Positions 48,480 through 60,800 of a stretch of DNA of 64,000 bases are shown one piece after another. A program made the translations under genes and the position numbers. The DNA comes from Cryptomeria japonica (Eukaryota > Streptophyta > Pinopsida > Cupressales > Cupressaceae). The notes below the pieces were generated by a model. That model did not search any database. It saw only the letters and a list, made by a program, of their open reading frames with translations, and was not told the origin of the DNA. The stretch covers positions 311,627,235-311,691,234 of the forward strand of contig NC_081405.1 of the NCBI RefSeq assembly GCF_030272615.1, read 5' to 3'. Positions within the stretch are counted from its first letter, which is position 1; each line of letters opens with the position of its first letter.

Positions 48480-50869
48480 TAGTCCAAAATCTATATTCTC
48501 TTATTCAAGGTTCTATTTTTCTTGTCCTGCGTAATCCTCATACTGAGAATTTGCTTAGCTACACCCAAATCCTTCATAGCAAATGACTTGGCTAATTTCT
48601 ATTTAAGATCATTTATATGTTGCATGTTAGACCCACCAACAAGCATGTCATCAACATAAAGCAATAGGATAATATAACTGCCATTATCCAATCTCTTAAA
48701 ATATACACAATGATCAGAATGACATCTATGATAACCGTGTTCAACCATGAAACTATCAAATTTTAAATACCATTGTCGGGGTGCTTTCTTTAGGCCATAC
48801 AAACTTTTCTTCAACCTGCATACCAAGTTCTCCTTACCTTTGACCTCATATCCTTGTGGTTGCAACATGTAAATTTCCTCCTCCAAATCTCCATGGAGAA
48901 AAGTTGTTTTGACATCTAATTGTTCAAGATGTAAATCATCTGTAGCCACAAGACTAAGTACAGCTCTAATTGAAGTCATTTTTACAACTGGAGAAAATAT
49001 TTCATCATAATCTATACCCTTTTTCTATGCAAAACCTTTTACCACAAGTCTGGCCTTATATCTTTTCTGACCTCCTTCCTCCTCCTTCAGCCGATAAACC
49101 CATTTGTTAGGAAAGGCTCTTTTTTCTGTAGGTAAAGGGACTAAGTCCCATGTCTTATTTTTCATCAAGGAGTCCATTTCTTTTTTCATGCCTAGCTCCC
49201 ACTATTGTTTGGCATCCACTTGCATTGCTTCTTCATATTCTTCTGGTTCACTAGAATCAGTTAATAATATAGAATACAAAGAAGGAGAAAATCTTTTAGG
49301 GGGTCTACATGACCTCGTAGAACGTCTAACACTTGTAGGAGTTTGTGGGACATTCTGTTGTTGCTGAGAATTAGGTACCTGTGGCATTTCATTTGCAAGA
49401 ATTTCATCCAACACCACATATTCTTGCTTGTCATGTTCATGCTTCTTTTCCTACATTTGTTCTTTATACATAACCTTCTCATTGAATATAACATCTCTAC
49501 TTCTAATTATTTTCTTATTTTCAAAATCCCATAACCGATAGTCATATTCATCTATCCCATATCCAATGAAGGTACATTTATGAGATTTAGCATCAAGCTT
49601 GATTCTGTTTTCTTTATCAACATCGACAAAAGCTTCACAACCAAAGGTTTTCAGAAAAGAATAATTTACCTTTCTACTAGTCCATGCCTCCTTTGGAATA
49701 CCACCATCTAAAGGGGTTGAAGGTCCTCTATTTATCAAATAGATAGCAGTATGTACAACATCTACCCAAAAATGTAAGGGCAATCCAACATGCAATCTCA
49801 TGCTCCTCACTCGTTCCATGATAGTCCTATTCATTCTCTCTGACACACCATTTTCCTATGGAGTTCCTGGAACTATCTTCTGCTTTCGAATCCCATTTAA
49901 GGAGTAGTAATCTTCAAATGCTTTGCTGCAATACTCACCTCCATTATTCGATCTGAGACACTTCAACTTTTTTCCTGTCTCATTCTCAACCAAAGCTTCC
50001 CATTTCTTAAAAGTTTCAAAAACATTTGATTTTTGTTTTAGGAAATATACCCATGTTTTTCTGGTTGAGTCATCAATAAAAATAACATAATAACAAAAGC
50101 CACCAAGAGATGATACCTGAGCCAGTCCCCATACATCTGAATGGACAAGCTCTAATTTCTCACTCTTATTCTCTTTCCCAACCTTGAGAAATATGACTCT
50201 TTTATGTTTTCCATAAACATAGTTTTCACATAACTCTAAATCAATCTTCTTTAGTCCTGGCAATAGATTTTTGGATTGAAGGATTTTCATCCCTTTCTCA
50301 CTCATGTGCCCAAGCCTACGGTGCCACATTATCGATTCTGTTCTTGCAACATTGATTGTTGTTGTCCCTGTAGTAACTTTATCTGTAGCAGCTAAGGTAG
50401 AGTAAGTGTTACTAGTACACATATATAATGTGCGTATCTTCGCACCTTTAGCTACTACTAATGATCCTTTAGTGACCTTCTAGATACTATCTAAGAAGGT
50501 AACTATGCAACCTTCACTACCTAGTTGCCCTGCAGAAATTAAATTTCTTATTAAGTTAGGAACATGTCTTACCTCCTGTAGAAACCAGTCATTTCCATTC
50601 TGCAACTTGATCTTTATCTTTCATTTTCTAACAATTTGACAGGGCTCATCATCACCCAAATATACCTATCCAAAATCACCTTAAACATAATCTAGAATAT
50701 ATTTTGTACGGGGTGTTACATGAAATGAAGCCCCATAATCTATTATCTAGGAATCATTAACGTTATCCAAACATAAGATTAAAGCATCTTGTAAAGTATT
50801 ACTTACAATATTAGCTTCCTTACTGTCATTTTCATTTTTGTCCCCTTCTTTTTTTTTTTCGAGACCAAC
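48480..50869 (-). pseudogene. Copia pol: protease, integrase, reverse transcriptase (truncated)
   Basis: Protease motif DSWIIDYGASFHVTP at about 50750 has Tyr where the catalytic triad needs Ser/Thr (D-S-G), so it would be inactive. Integrase shows HRRLGHMSEKGMKIL, the catalytic HSDVWG and LRSNNGGEY motifs, and ERMNRTIMERVRSM (49840) with the third acidic residue. A TAG-type stop lies near 49855. RT shows WVYRLKEEEGGQKRYKARLV, QLDVKTTFLHGDLEEEIYM and the catalytic YVDD in ILLLYVDDMLVGG (48650). Similarity stops at about 48500. These enzymes reverse-transcribe and integrate the element. Confidence 0.88.
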
Positions 50870-51623
50870 AGTCTTTCTTTAGATGACCAAGCTTTCCTCA
50901 GTACCAGTAATCTTTCTTTCCTCTAGATTGAGAGCATCCTTTCTTTGACTTCCCTCGTGACTTCTCATTCCAAGGACCTTTTCCTCTTTCTTTTGATCTT
51001 CCTTCATTCTCCACATTCAAAACACTACTTGATGATTTTGAAGTCTCACCTGTGCTTTTCCTTTGCATTTCCTTGCTTAGGATAACACCAACAATATCAT
51101 CAAATATCAAAGTATTTTTACTAGAGATAGAGTTACTTACAACCATAACCAAGCTATTCCAGCTTTCTGGGAAAGAACATAAAATCAAGAGAGCCCTAAC
51201 CTCTTCTGCAAAGGTAATTTTTACCGAAGACAATTGACTAGTGATTGTATTTAATTCATTTAAGTGCTCTGCTACAGATCCTCCCTCACTCATTTTCAAA
51301 TTAAACAAACACTTCATAAGAAATACCTTATTCAAAGCCGAGGGTTTCTCATAAAACTTAGCCAATGTCACCATCAAATCTATAGTCATTTTTTCTTCTG
51401 TTATATTGAATGCTACAGACGATGCAAGGCACAATCAAATGGATCCCAGTGCCTTTCTATCTAAAATGTCCTACTCTTCATCTGACATTGTGGATGCTTT
51501 CTTTGCCTTTCCTTCCAATGGCCTCCACAAATCCTTTTGATACAGGTAATCCTCCATCTACATTTTCCATAACTGATAATTCTGGTCGTTAAACTTTTCG
51601 ACCTTGAATTTGGAATCTTCCAT
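50870..51623 (-). pseudogene. Copia gag (UBN2-type)
   Basis: The ATG at 51623 opens MEDSKFKVEKFNDQNYQLWK, the usual copia gag start. Three nonsense codons follow quickly (TAG, TAG, TGA between 51565 and 51435). Then FNLKMSEGGSVAEHLNELN, a UBN2-type gag core, is intact. The CCHC knuckle near 50900 has lost its first two cysteines (YWY followed by a stop), while GKLGHLKKDC remains. It packages element RNA. Confidence 0.8.
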
Positions 51624-51669
51624 TGCTCCCACTCAAATCTAAAAGTCCTGCCAATTTACAAAAAAGCTT

Positions 51670-51681
51670 GCTCTGATACCA
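51670..51681 (-). promoter_or_regulatory. Copia primer binding site (tRNA-iMet)
   Basis: On the minus strand TGGTATCAGAGC is an exact match to the plant tRNA-iMet primer site, two bases inside the LTR. Confidence 0.9.
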
Positions 51682-51683
51682 AT

Positions 51684-52134
51684 TGTTGGGGTTTCAAGCA
51701 GATCCGAAGCAAATATGAACTAACAATTATATGCAGATTTAAATACAAAAGATAAAGAAATAAAATAGGACATAGATAACACAAAGATTTAACGTGGTTC
51801 ACCCAGAATGGGTTACATCCACCATACACAGTCGTCCAATCTTTCTTATTATCTAGCAAAAATAGTACATCAACCTTACAATACCTTAAGCATCCTAGCC
51901 ACTTATAACATGCATTTTTAGGGCAACAAACAAAGTTTGCCCTTTTAGGGTTTTATTACAATGTCGGTTTTCATCAACAAAAATGACAAAATAAACATTT
52001 CTCGGGGGTTGCCGCCCCTGAACCCCCACAGCGGGCTACCGCCCACTTTCTTGGAGCCTAGCCCGGCCCCAGACCCTAGCAAGGATACGTGCTGAGTGTA
52101 CAGTACTTTGCTGATCAGTCGCCACATATCAACA
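51684..52134 (-). repeat. Copia 5' LTR (451 bp)
   Basis: On the minus strand it starts TGTTGATATGTGG at 52134 and ends CCCCAACA at 51684. The middle (52000-52080) is GC-rich. No second copy is in the window. Confidence 0.8.
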
Positions 52135-54620
52135 ACTACATAAATCTAATCATGTCATATTTGATGTCATTGCTTGGTATTAAATTCTAAAATACATCAT
52201 CACATAGTGGCAATTTGATTAATATAGTCTAATTTATTTTGAGCATTGCTTTAACTTCATTATCCTAGATTAAGTTCAAGGATTATTTTGATTTAAATAT
52301 TAGTGAATCTATTTACTCTTACACAACCTAGTTTGAAATATGATTTTAAATAAATACTATGATCTTCAAATTTGTAATTTTTACTTTTTACATCCTATTT
52401 TAAAATATAATTTTCTTTTCATTATTTATATTCATTGGTACATTGCTATTTTATGTGATCCTAATTATGGATTCGAACGACAACACCTAAGTGAGAACCT
52501 GCGGTATTGTGGATGAACAAGATAGCACATATTCAATTCGAAAATCCAACATATAGTAGTTCATGAGATTCCAAGGGTCACAAAAACCCCTTGAGAATTG
52601 AATCCCAATAGACACATTTGTTTATTACATAATAAAATCTAAAAACTACAAAAATTTCAAAAAACTATATGAAATTTTATCCTAACTTTAACTAGGCATA
52701 ACTTTATGGTCAGGATTCGAAATTATGAGCCTTTCCCAAAGGATGGGCAAAACTTTCAAGGGCTGAAAATGCCCCAAAGGCCTTCAAAATTGACAATTAC
52801 TAACATATAGAAAAACTAAACAAAATATATTAAAATACTTCAAATTTTCTTTTGATCATTATGGTTTTGTGTTCTTATTTTCATTTCCAATATTTTTTCT
52901 CACCCTACCTATTAGTGAATTCCATTTAAGTTTTTTATTTTACTCTTTCTTTATATTTTGTGGGTTCTCCAACTAGTATCTCCATAGATTATAAATTTTT
53001 TTGAATTGTATAGTTAGAATCATTAGAAGATTGGACAACAAATGGGAGGAACATCTTAAAATATTTTACTTTTTATTTTAGGCTCTATATAAAAAAGCTA
53101 TGGCCCCATTATGACACTCTTAAAAATACATGAAAAAATTATATTATGGTACCTACTAGATAAAATGTTTGTTTCTTATAGCATTGAAATCCCTACAATG
53201 AAGAAAGAAAATAATTAAGAATAGATTATGATTTATTTGAGATTTATAATTTTAAGGTTACTCTTAGGGTTAGAGTGATGTGTATAGATAGATTAATGCG
53301 CATTTAAGAATATAAATTGGAATAGAACTCTTTATGATTTGATTCATTAGAGTGACTTATTCTATTGGTAGATATAAACATTTGTATTCTCAAATTATAT
53401 TTTAATTAACCTAATTTATATACTTAAGTGATAATAAAATTCTGATAATTTTCCAACCTATAGGTGGCCTCATCCCACTCCTTATTCATAGGCCATATAT
53501 TTTTTTAAAGGTTTCATGATTCATAACATCAGTGGTTAAGCAATTTATTTGATAGTCAACTTTTGTATTAAAGATTTTCTTTTTTAAGATCCATAATTTT
53601 AATTTTGAAAAATAAATAGAAGAAAAAAATAAATCAACTTATTTAAAATAAAAGAAAAAATAAATATTTAATTAAAAAAATAAAATTGAAAAAATATAAT
53701 TTCAATATTTTATCTATTTTAATATAGAGCCTAACAATCAATACAGTCATTCGTGATGTCATTTGATGTTATGTTCCAATAACCCTTCAAGAGTGGAAAG
53801 GCAACCTTTTATTTAATTTAGTATTTATATTAAATATTTATAAGTAACAACTATTAATGTCATTAATATTAAACTATTAGTGTGAACTATAAACCGTCAT
53901 ACATAATGTACCCATTAAATAATAATAATTTAATGGTACCAGCTGCACTTTAATAACCTTTTTCATTTCCCTATCTGCATTGTCGTTGTAATTATATTAT
54001 TATTATGTTTAGAGCTTGGTGTATTTGCAGCACCATTTAGAAGCTTTTCAGAATATTTTTATTTCCACTCTTATCTCCACTATATTTTTTTATTATTTTC
54101 TTCTTGAAATGTTATATCAAATATTATTTGTTGATGCTCTCCTCCATGAATTACGTTCATGGTTTTATAATCATCAATAATGTGAAAATGATTTTAATAA
54201 ATAGTATGCTATATAGTTTATATAGTGCTAATCATCTAAATTACTGAATTTAAATATGTTACCAGTAAACTGTCACATTATTGAACTAGCGGCCATTTCT
54301 TTTCCCATGATCCGGCGAATTATTCTTAAGGGAATCAATGCTAATAAACAAATAAATACTCACTGTAGCATTGTTGTTGGTCTTTGTTTCTTAAGCTCAA
54401 TACAAAGACTTGAGATGCCACCAAATATTATATGTTTGATAATTAGCAGTATTGCAAAGTGAATAAACCAGAAAATTGCCATGTTGGAATCAAATAGCCG
54501 TAGAAAGGAAATGCTCAATATGTCTTGTATGAATGTTATCAGTCACAAAAGCTTCTAATTGATTACCTTGCATATTTAGTAAATTTGTGAGCAGAGAGAA
54601 ATATAGCAGAACAAGTGAAA
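52135..54620. other. AT-rich DNA upstream of the P450 gene
   Basis: No ORF of note. A TATA-like CATATTTAGTAAATTT (54571) lies about 45 bp before the start codon and is too close to be convincing. The real promoter is not identifiable by eye. I see no repeat pair and no RNA gene. Confidence 0.6.
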
Positions 54621-54838
54621 ATGGCAGAAATGTGGAAGTTGATTGCTTTGCAGATAATTTTTCCTGTAACATGTATCATTGTTTTCTATGTCTTGTTCAA
54701 TTTGAGAAGAAGAGCAAAAGGAGATGATGGTGTTCCAGGAAACATGGGTCTTCCCATAGTTGGTGAAACCTTTTTCTTGTTTGCATCCTTCAAAAATCCA
54801 AAAGGAGTTCAAAGCTTCACAGAGAGCCGTGCCAAGAG
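54621..54838 (+). CDS. P450 exon 1
   Basis: The ATG context is AAGTGAAAATGGCAG. It encodes signal-anchor helix, charged stop and the hinge. The donor CCAAGAG|GTTGGG splits an Arg codon (phase 2) that is completed by the first base of exon 2. Confidence 0.82.
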
Positions 54839-57800
54839 GTTGGGTGGTTCCTGCTTGGATCCTTTCATTCAGTACTAATTTACAAATGTCATCTATAGGA
54901 AAAAGCTGTTGGATTGTGAGTAAAATAACATAAAAATCTTATTTTGATCTGTAGTTTCTATGTTTTATTTTGGTTTGTAGTGTACCAGGGTGTTATCTAG
55001 ATATTAGTTTTCATATGATCTTATTGTAAAGTCCCTAGCAAATTCTTAACCTCTTTTTACTGAATGAGCCTGTGAAAAATATTATGTGCTGTTGCCATTG
55101 CAGGTATGGTAGAACCTTTCTGACAAATATTCTTGGGAAAAACTGGGTGTTTACATCCACCAGAGATGCAGCAAAGTTTGTTTTATCATCAGAGAAGAAC
55201 TTGTTCCGCTTTGCAAGCAGCAAAGCTGCTGAAGAGATGCTAGGGAGTAACAATGTGTCTTATGTAGCACCAGATCTTCATAAGAAATTGAGAAGGTTGG
55301 TGGGAGAGCCAATTTCAGGAGCTAACTTGAAGAAGAATTTTGAGAGAATTGAAGTGATCTGTCTTGATATTCTAAATGGATGGTCAGGGAAAACTGTCTC
55401 CGCCATGGATGGCACTTCAATTGTAAGAAATTTAGATTTTACTTTGTGCTTGAACTCTTGATTTTTTCTTCTCTGTACCAATTAAATATTATCTTAAAGG
55501 ATATTCAGCGTCGTCTTGATTTCTATTTTCCTTTGTAATACTAAAAGAGATGTAGATATATCCTGATTTTTTACTTTTACAGTTTGCGTTCGAGGTCATA
55601 GGCCACATAATTGCAAGCATGGAAAGAGGACCAGAATTATCTGAGTTGCACAAAAATTTCCTTGATATTCTGGATGCAACAACCAGCTTTGCCATTAAAG
55701 TGCCAGGAACAAGTTATTACAGAGGATGCAAGGTACTTTGATCACCTAGTTTATGATCATATATTTTCATATTTAATCTATAATAGTTTTAGTAGAGGGT
55801 GAATATATATATTATTTGGATTAGATTGTGTGAAATTTTTTTTATCAATGTTATCATACTTTTTTTTTTTTTTTTGATCGATAAAAGGTCGTAGCCAACA
55901 TTTTATTATTATTATTTTTTAAAATATTACATCTCCATTCAGTGTGGGCACCGGTAGGAAAGAATGGAGATAAAAAAACCTCTGGTCTAGCCCAGATCCC
56001 TTCTGGAATCAGAAATTATACATAACTGTACATTTTTACAATTCCTCATCTGAGGATGTAGGCAGACATAATAAGACCTTTAAGATTCTGTCCATACATA
56101 ATATCATTCAGCACAATCCGGCTGGATCCAACTTCTCATATGTGGCAAATCCACATATGCTTTGAGCATAAACTTTGTCCTGTTTTCCGAATCTGCAAAA
56201 TCTTAGCGACATACTTTGCCAAACTGTTAGTAGCATAGTAAACTTAATAAATTGTATCGATCATTCAGAGAATAATAACATCTTTCAAATAATGTTAGAG
56301 GATTGTAGCCTGGATATCCCTTAGCTTGGAACCCTCCTAACCCGTTGGGTTTCAAATTAAGAGATTATCCAGGCTACAATTCTGCCTACATCTGGAAAGA
56401 ATCAATTTCTATCAGATACTTAAATACATTAAATTCTTCAAAAATCAGTTCACCAAAACCTGAACATAAAAAATCAATATTTTCTTATGCATATGTCTAT
56501 GTCTTTAAAAGCCAATATGCACAATAATCTATCATTGAAACTGCCATGATCCTGAGAGTATATAGATGCACATAGAAAAAAAAATAGGCCTGGGAAAAGA
56601 AGTGAAACCACAGAAGAACCGAAAAATGGTCCAGAGCTTTATTGTAAATAGAACCAGCTAAAATCTGAATCCATATCTAAATCTTGGATTACCTTTACTG
56701 CCCTCCTCAAAACCACCCCATAAATCAGTCACCCATACCTCAAACAATTGGAAGAAAGCCGAAAGAAAACCACACAAAGGATCCAGGGTACCTCAAAAAC
56801 AAACTATGTGGGATGCTAAGCAATTCTGATACAACCTCTACTAACATGCAAACATCGATACAGAAACCAGCATAAACTGTCCCATTTTAAAAACAAGGCT
56901 GATGACCATAGTTAGAGTTGATACCAGCTCTAACCGAAATGAAGGAACTAGAGAACCAAGTGTTAAAAAACCAGTCACCATGGCTCCAGGACATAACGCC
57001 TGGCAGTCCCAGCTAATCCTTACAAGAAGAGATTTAAATTGCATTGAATTCTATCCCTTCGCTGTCCAGGGCAGACTTATCACCGTTTACATGCATTGCA
57101 TTCATGCATTGGAGGACTAGCCTGCTGCTGTCAGAAAAGTGAAATTAGACATTTACCAGTCACCTCTTACCATGACTGAAACACCCCTGGCACCTCCTAC
57201 CTAATGGTAGTTAAGGACTCGGAAAATAGAAATCAATCATATATTCAGGTTCAGATATAGATATATATAAATATATATATATATTTATATATATACATAC
57301 TCTAATATATATAGATTCCGAATATATATATATATATGTATATGTGCGTGTGTGTGATTGAGAAGTTTTCTAATTACACCCACACATACACACACATATA
57401 CATATATATATGAGGAAATATATATATGTATATATATACTATTGTATATATATACACATATCTATATATATGGACATATATATATATATGTGTATATATT
57501 TATAATGGGACTGTCTATGAATATGTACACATATATATATATATATATATCCAAGTGAGAGCATATATATATATATATGTATATATATATGTGTATATAT
57601 ATATATCTGAATCTAAGTATACCAAAATGTTGTAGTAAGGATACTATGGCCACCCTTCTAGAGTTTATAAATGAGGGACCAAGAGAGGATTTGGAGAGGA
57701 GTGATATGAAGGGGAATTACGTACATCACCTAAAGTATCCATGGGTCAAACCATTCTAAAGACATACGAACTCCCATCTGCCCCTAAATTGGCTAACTTG

Positions 57801-60800
57801 TCTGCAATAGTGTTTCCTTCCCTATAAATATGATTGACCGAAGTTTCCTCAAAATATTTGATCAAGTCCAAAATACTTTTTAGTTCCGCTTGCAATTTCC
57901 AGTTTGACACTACCCTAGTCCTGACTGCATTTATAGTTAACGATGAATCCCCCTCAATTTCCAGATATTTTATCCCAAGTGATTTGGCTAAAATCAATCC
58001 CTCCCGTAACGCTGAGAACTCAGCCAAGTTATTCGAGGCCCAGCCAATAGGCTTATTAATGCTAGCAATTAGTACACCGTTGTCCTGGTGAATTGCACAC
58101 CCTATACCTGCTATACCAGGATTTCCATGAGAGGAACCATCGAAATTAAGCTTAGCCCAGCCCATTCGGGGGGGAGTCCACTTTGTTAGCTTCCTTTCTA
58201 TCACAGACTGTTCACCTCCACTTCCCATGAACGGGGGAATAATCAAACCCATCCATTTAGATCGAAGAACCTCATCCCATCTGGTTAAATTATTAGTCTT
58301 TCCCTGGGTATGTCTTAGTTTGTTATTGATTTTTTCCACAATTGAAGCCTCGATCTTATTAAGAAGGGATACTACCCTCAATTTTGAATCTTTAAAGATC
58401 CGCCTGTTTCTCTCCTTCCATATTTCCCATATGAGGATTGTCGGTGCTATTTGCCATACTAAGTGGTAAACATCCTTTGTAAAGGGAGGTTGCCAGCTAA
58501 TCAGCCATTCTGAAATATCCCTCGGTCTCGGAGTCGGCCAACCGAGGCTTGAGCAAAGCCAATCCCAACACCTCTAGCTGAAACTACAACTAAGAAGCAG
58601 ATGGTCCACGTTTTCTTCCTCGGATTCGCATAGAGGGCATCTCGATGGTCCCATGAATCCTAATTTCAAGAACCAATCTGCAGTAAGAATCCTCTTCTGG
58701 GAAGCTGCCCATGAGAAAATGCCAGCTTTGGGAAGACCCACGTTATTCCAGCAAAGGCTAATCGGAATATTAGGATTGGTTACAGCTCTTCTGAGTTTTA
58801 AAAGTGAGTAACCATCTTTGGCTTTATAAATGCCCGAAGAACTACCAGCCCAAATTATCTTGTCTTTCCCGTTATGTAATGAGAAATGCCTATTCCTCAA
58901 ATTATTCCAGAGGATTTCCTTATCTGCATTTGACAAGTTCATCTCATCAAGGGGTTTCCACTCCCAACCCAATGCGGGGTCATTGGAAACCAGCTTGATA
59001 TAATCCTTGACATACCTGCCCCTATTTGATTTACAATGTTCAATACCTTCTACGCTTATTCCAGATTTGTCAAGGGCAGAATAACCCCCCCACGAGTCTT
59101 CCCAGAACAATGCCTCAGAACCATCCGCAATATCCCAAGACAAATAGTCTCTGATCACCTTTCTACATTCTAACATAAAATTCCAGACTTTGGATCCCTT
59201 CGGAAGTAACTCCGTCCTCAGAATACTATCAGGGTTGGAATTAGTGAGATATTTAGCTTTGAGGATCCTTACCCATTTAAGATCCGGGTCCGTGTACATT
59301 TTCCAGACTAATTTCGCCCCCAGAGCCAAGTTTTGAGCTCCCAAGTCTTTGATGCCAACACCCTCTATACTGATAGGCTGGCTAATTTTATCCCAAGATA
59401 TTAAAGCATATTTCTTTTTTTCAGAGTTCATATTCCAAAAGAACTTCCTCATCTTTTTAATCATTTCTAAACGTGCACCTTTAGGTAATTGCTGGCAGGA
59501 CATCTGGAATATCGGAATAGCCGCCATTACAGCTTTTAGTAATGTTAATCTCCCAGCCGAAGATAGGCATTTGTTCTTCCAAGAATTCAACCTGAGATCC
59601 ATCTTTTCAAGGATTCTTTCCATAATGAATTTATATTGTTTCCCTTATCCATCGAAATCCCTAGATATTTACAAGGGAGTTTCCCTTTATCAAACCCTAA
59701 GATATTACAAATATCTGACTCTATGTTTTGTGGAGTGTTAAAGAAGAAGATCTCTGATTTATTCCTGTTCACTTCCTGACCAGAGGCTAATGCATAGATG
59801 TCAAGAATCCTTTTGAAAGCCATGGCTTCAGACCTATTCGCACTTCCCATCAGCATTGTGTCATCAGCAAACTGCTGGTGGGAAATGGCCTCCATTCCAT
59901 TAGTGATTTTAATACCTTTGATAATCTGATTCATTCGAGCACTTGAAATGATTCTCCCAAGGCCCTCTGCCATTATGATAAATAAAAAAGGGGATAAAGG
60001 ATCTCCTTGTCTAATCCCTCTAGATATCTGGAAGAAGCCTGCTGGGGAACCATTTATAAGCAATGATATCCTGGGCGATGAAATGCATTCGAAGATTAAA
60101 TTGATCCATTGTTTAGAAAAGCCAAAGGATTCTAAACATTTACACAGAAATCTCCAATCAACCTTGTCATAAGCCTTCTTGATGTCAAGCTTGATCATCA
60201 TCGCAGCTGATCGATTCTGTTGTATCGAGTGTATGACTTCTTGAGCTATAATAATGCCATCAAAGATAGATCTACCTGGTACGAAACCGGTCTGTTCCTC
60301 AGAAATAATGCACGGAAGGATGCTTTTCAATCTGTTTGCTAAAATTTTAGTAAAAAGTTTGTAAATTGTGTTACATAAAGAAATAGGGCGAAAGTCTTCA
60401 AAATTTCTTGATTCCTCCTTTTTTGGGATCAAAGTAATGAAAGTGTTGTTGATTTCCCTTAAAATACTCCCCGAGTTTCTAACAGCTTCCAAAGCTTCCT
60501 AAGAATAGTAAGATTGGCATCTTTAAGAGAATATTCAGAGCTGAACAGGGTTTTAAAATGGTTAACCGCTTCTGTAGTTATGTCAGTTTGATCTTCCAGT
60601 AGAATACCATTATTACTCATGATCTTGTGAATACCGTTAGTGTTCCTCCTTAATTTTGTACTATTGTGGAAGAACTTAGTATTCCTATCCCCATTTTGAA
60701 GCCAATTCTTTCTAGACTTCTGTTTCCAAAATATTTCTTCTTTTGATAACGCATCCTCGTATTTCCCGAGGAGCTCCTTTTCTTTGAGGAAGCTATCCTG

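Larger units (their letters stand above)
48480..52134 (-). mobile_element. Ty1/copia element, 3'-truncated
   Basis: The 5' LTR is 51684-52134, the primer site 51681-51670, then gag, protease, integrase and RT in copia order on the minus strand. The RT loses similarity near 48500; RNase H and the 3' LTR are absent, replaced by a gag fragment of another copia. It carries several stops. Confidence 0.85.

Noticed and set aside
56684-57120. Short plus-strand ORFs in the LINE 3' region as genes
   Set aside because: They are antisense to the LINE, short, and show no motif.
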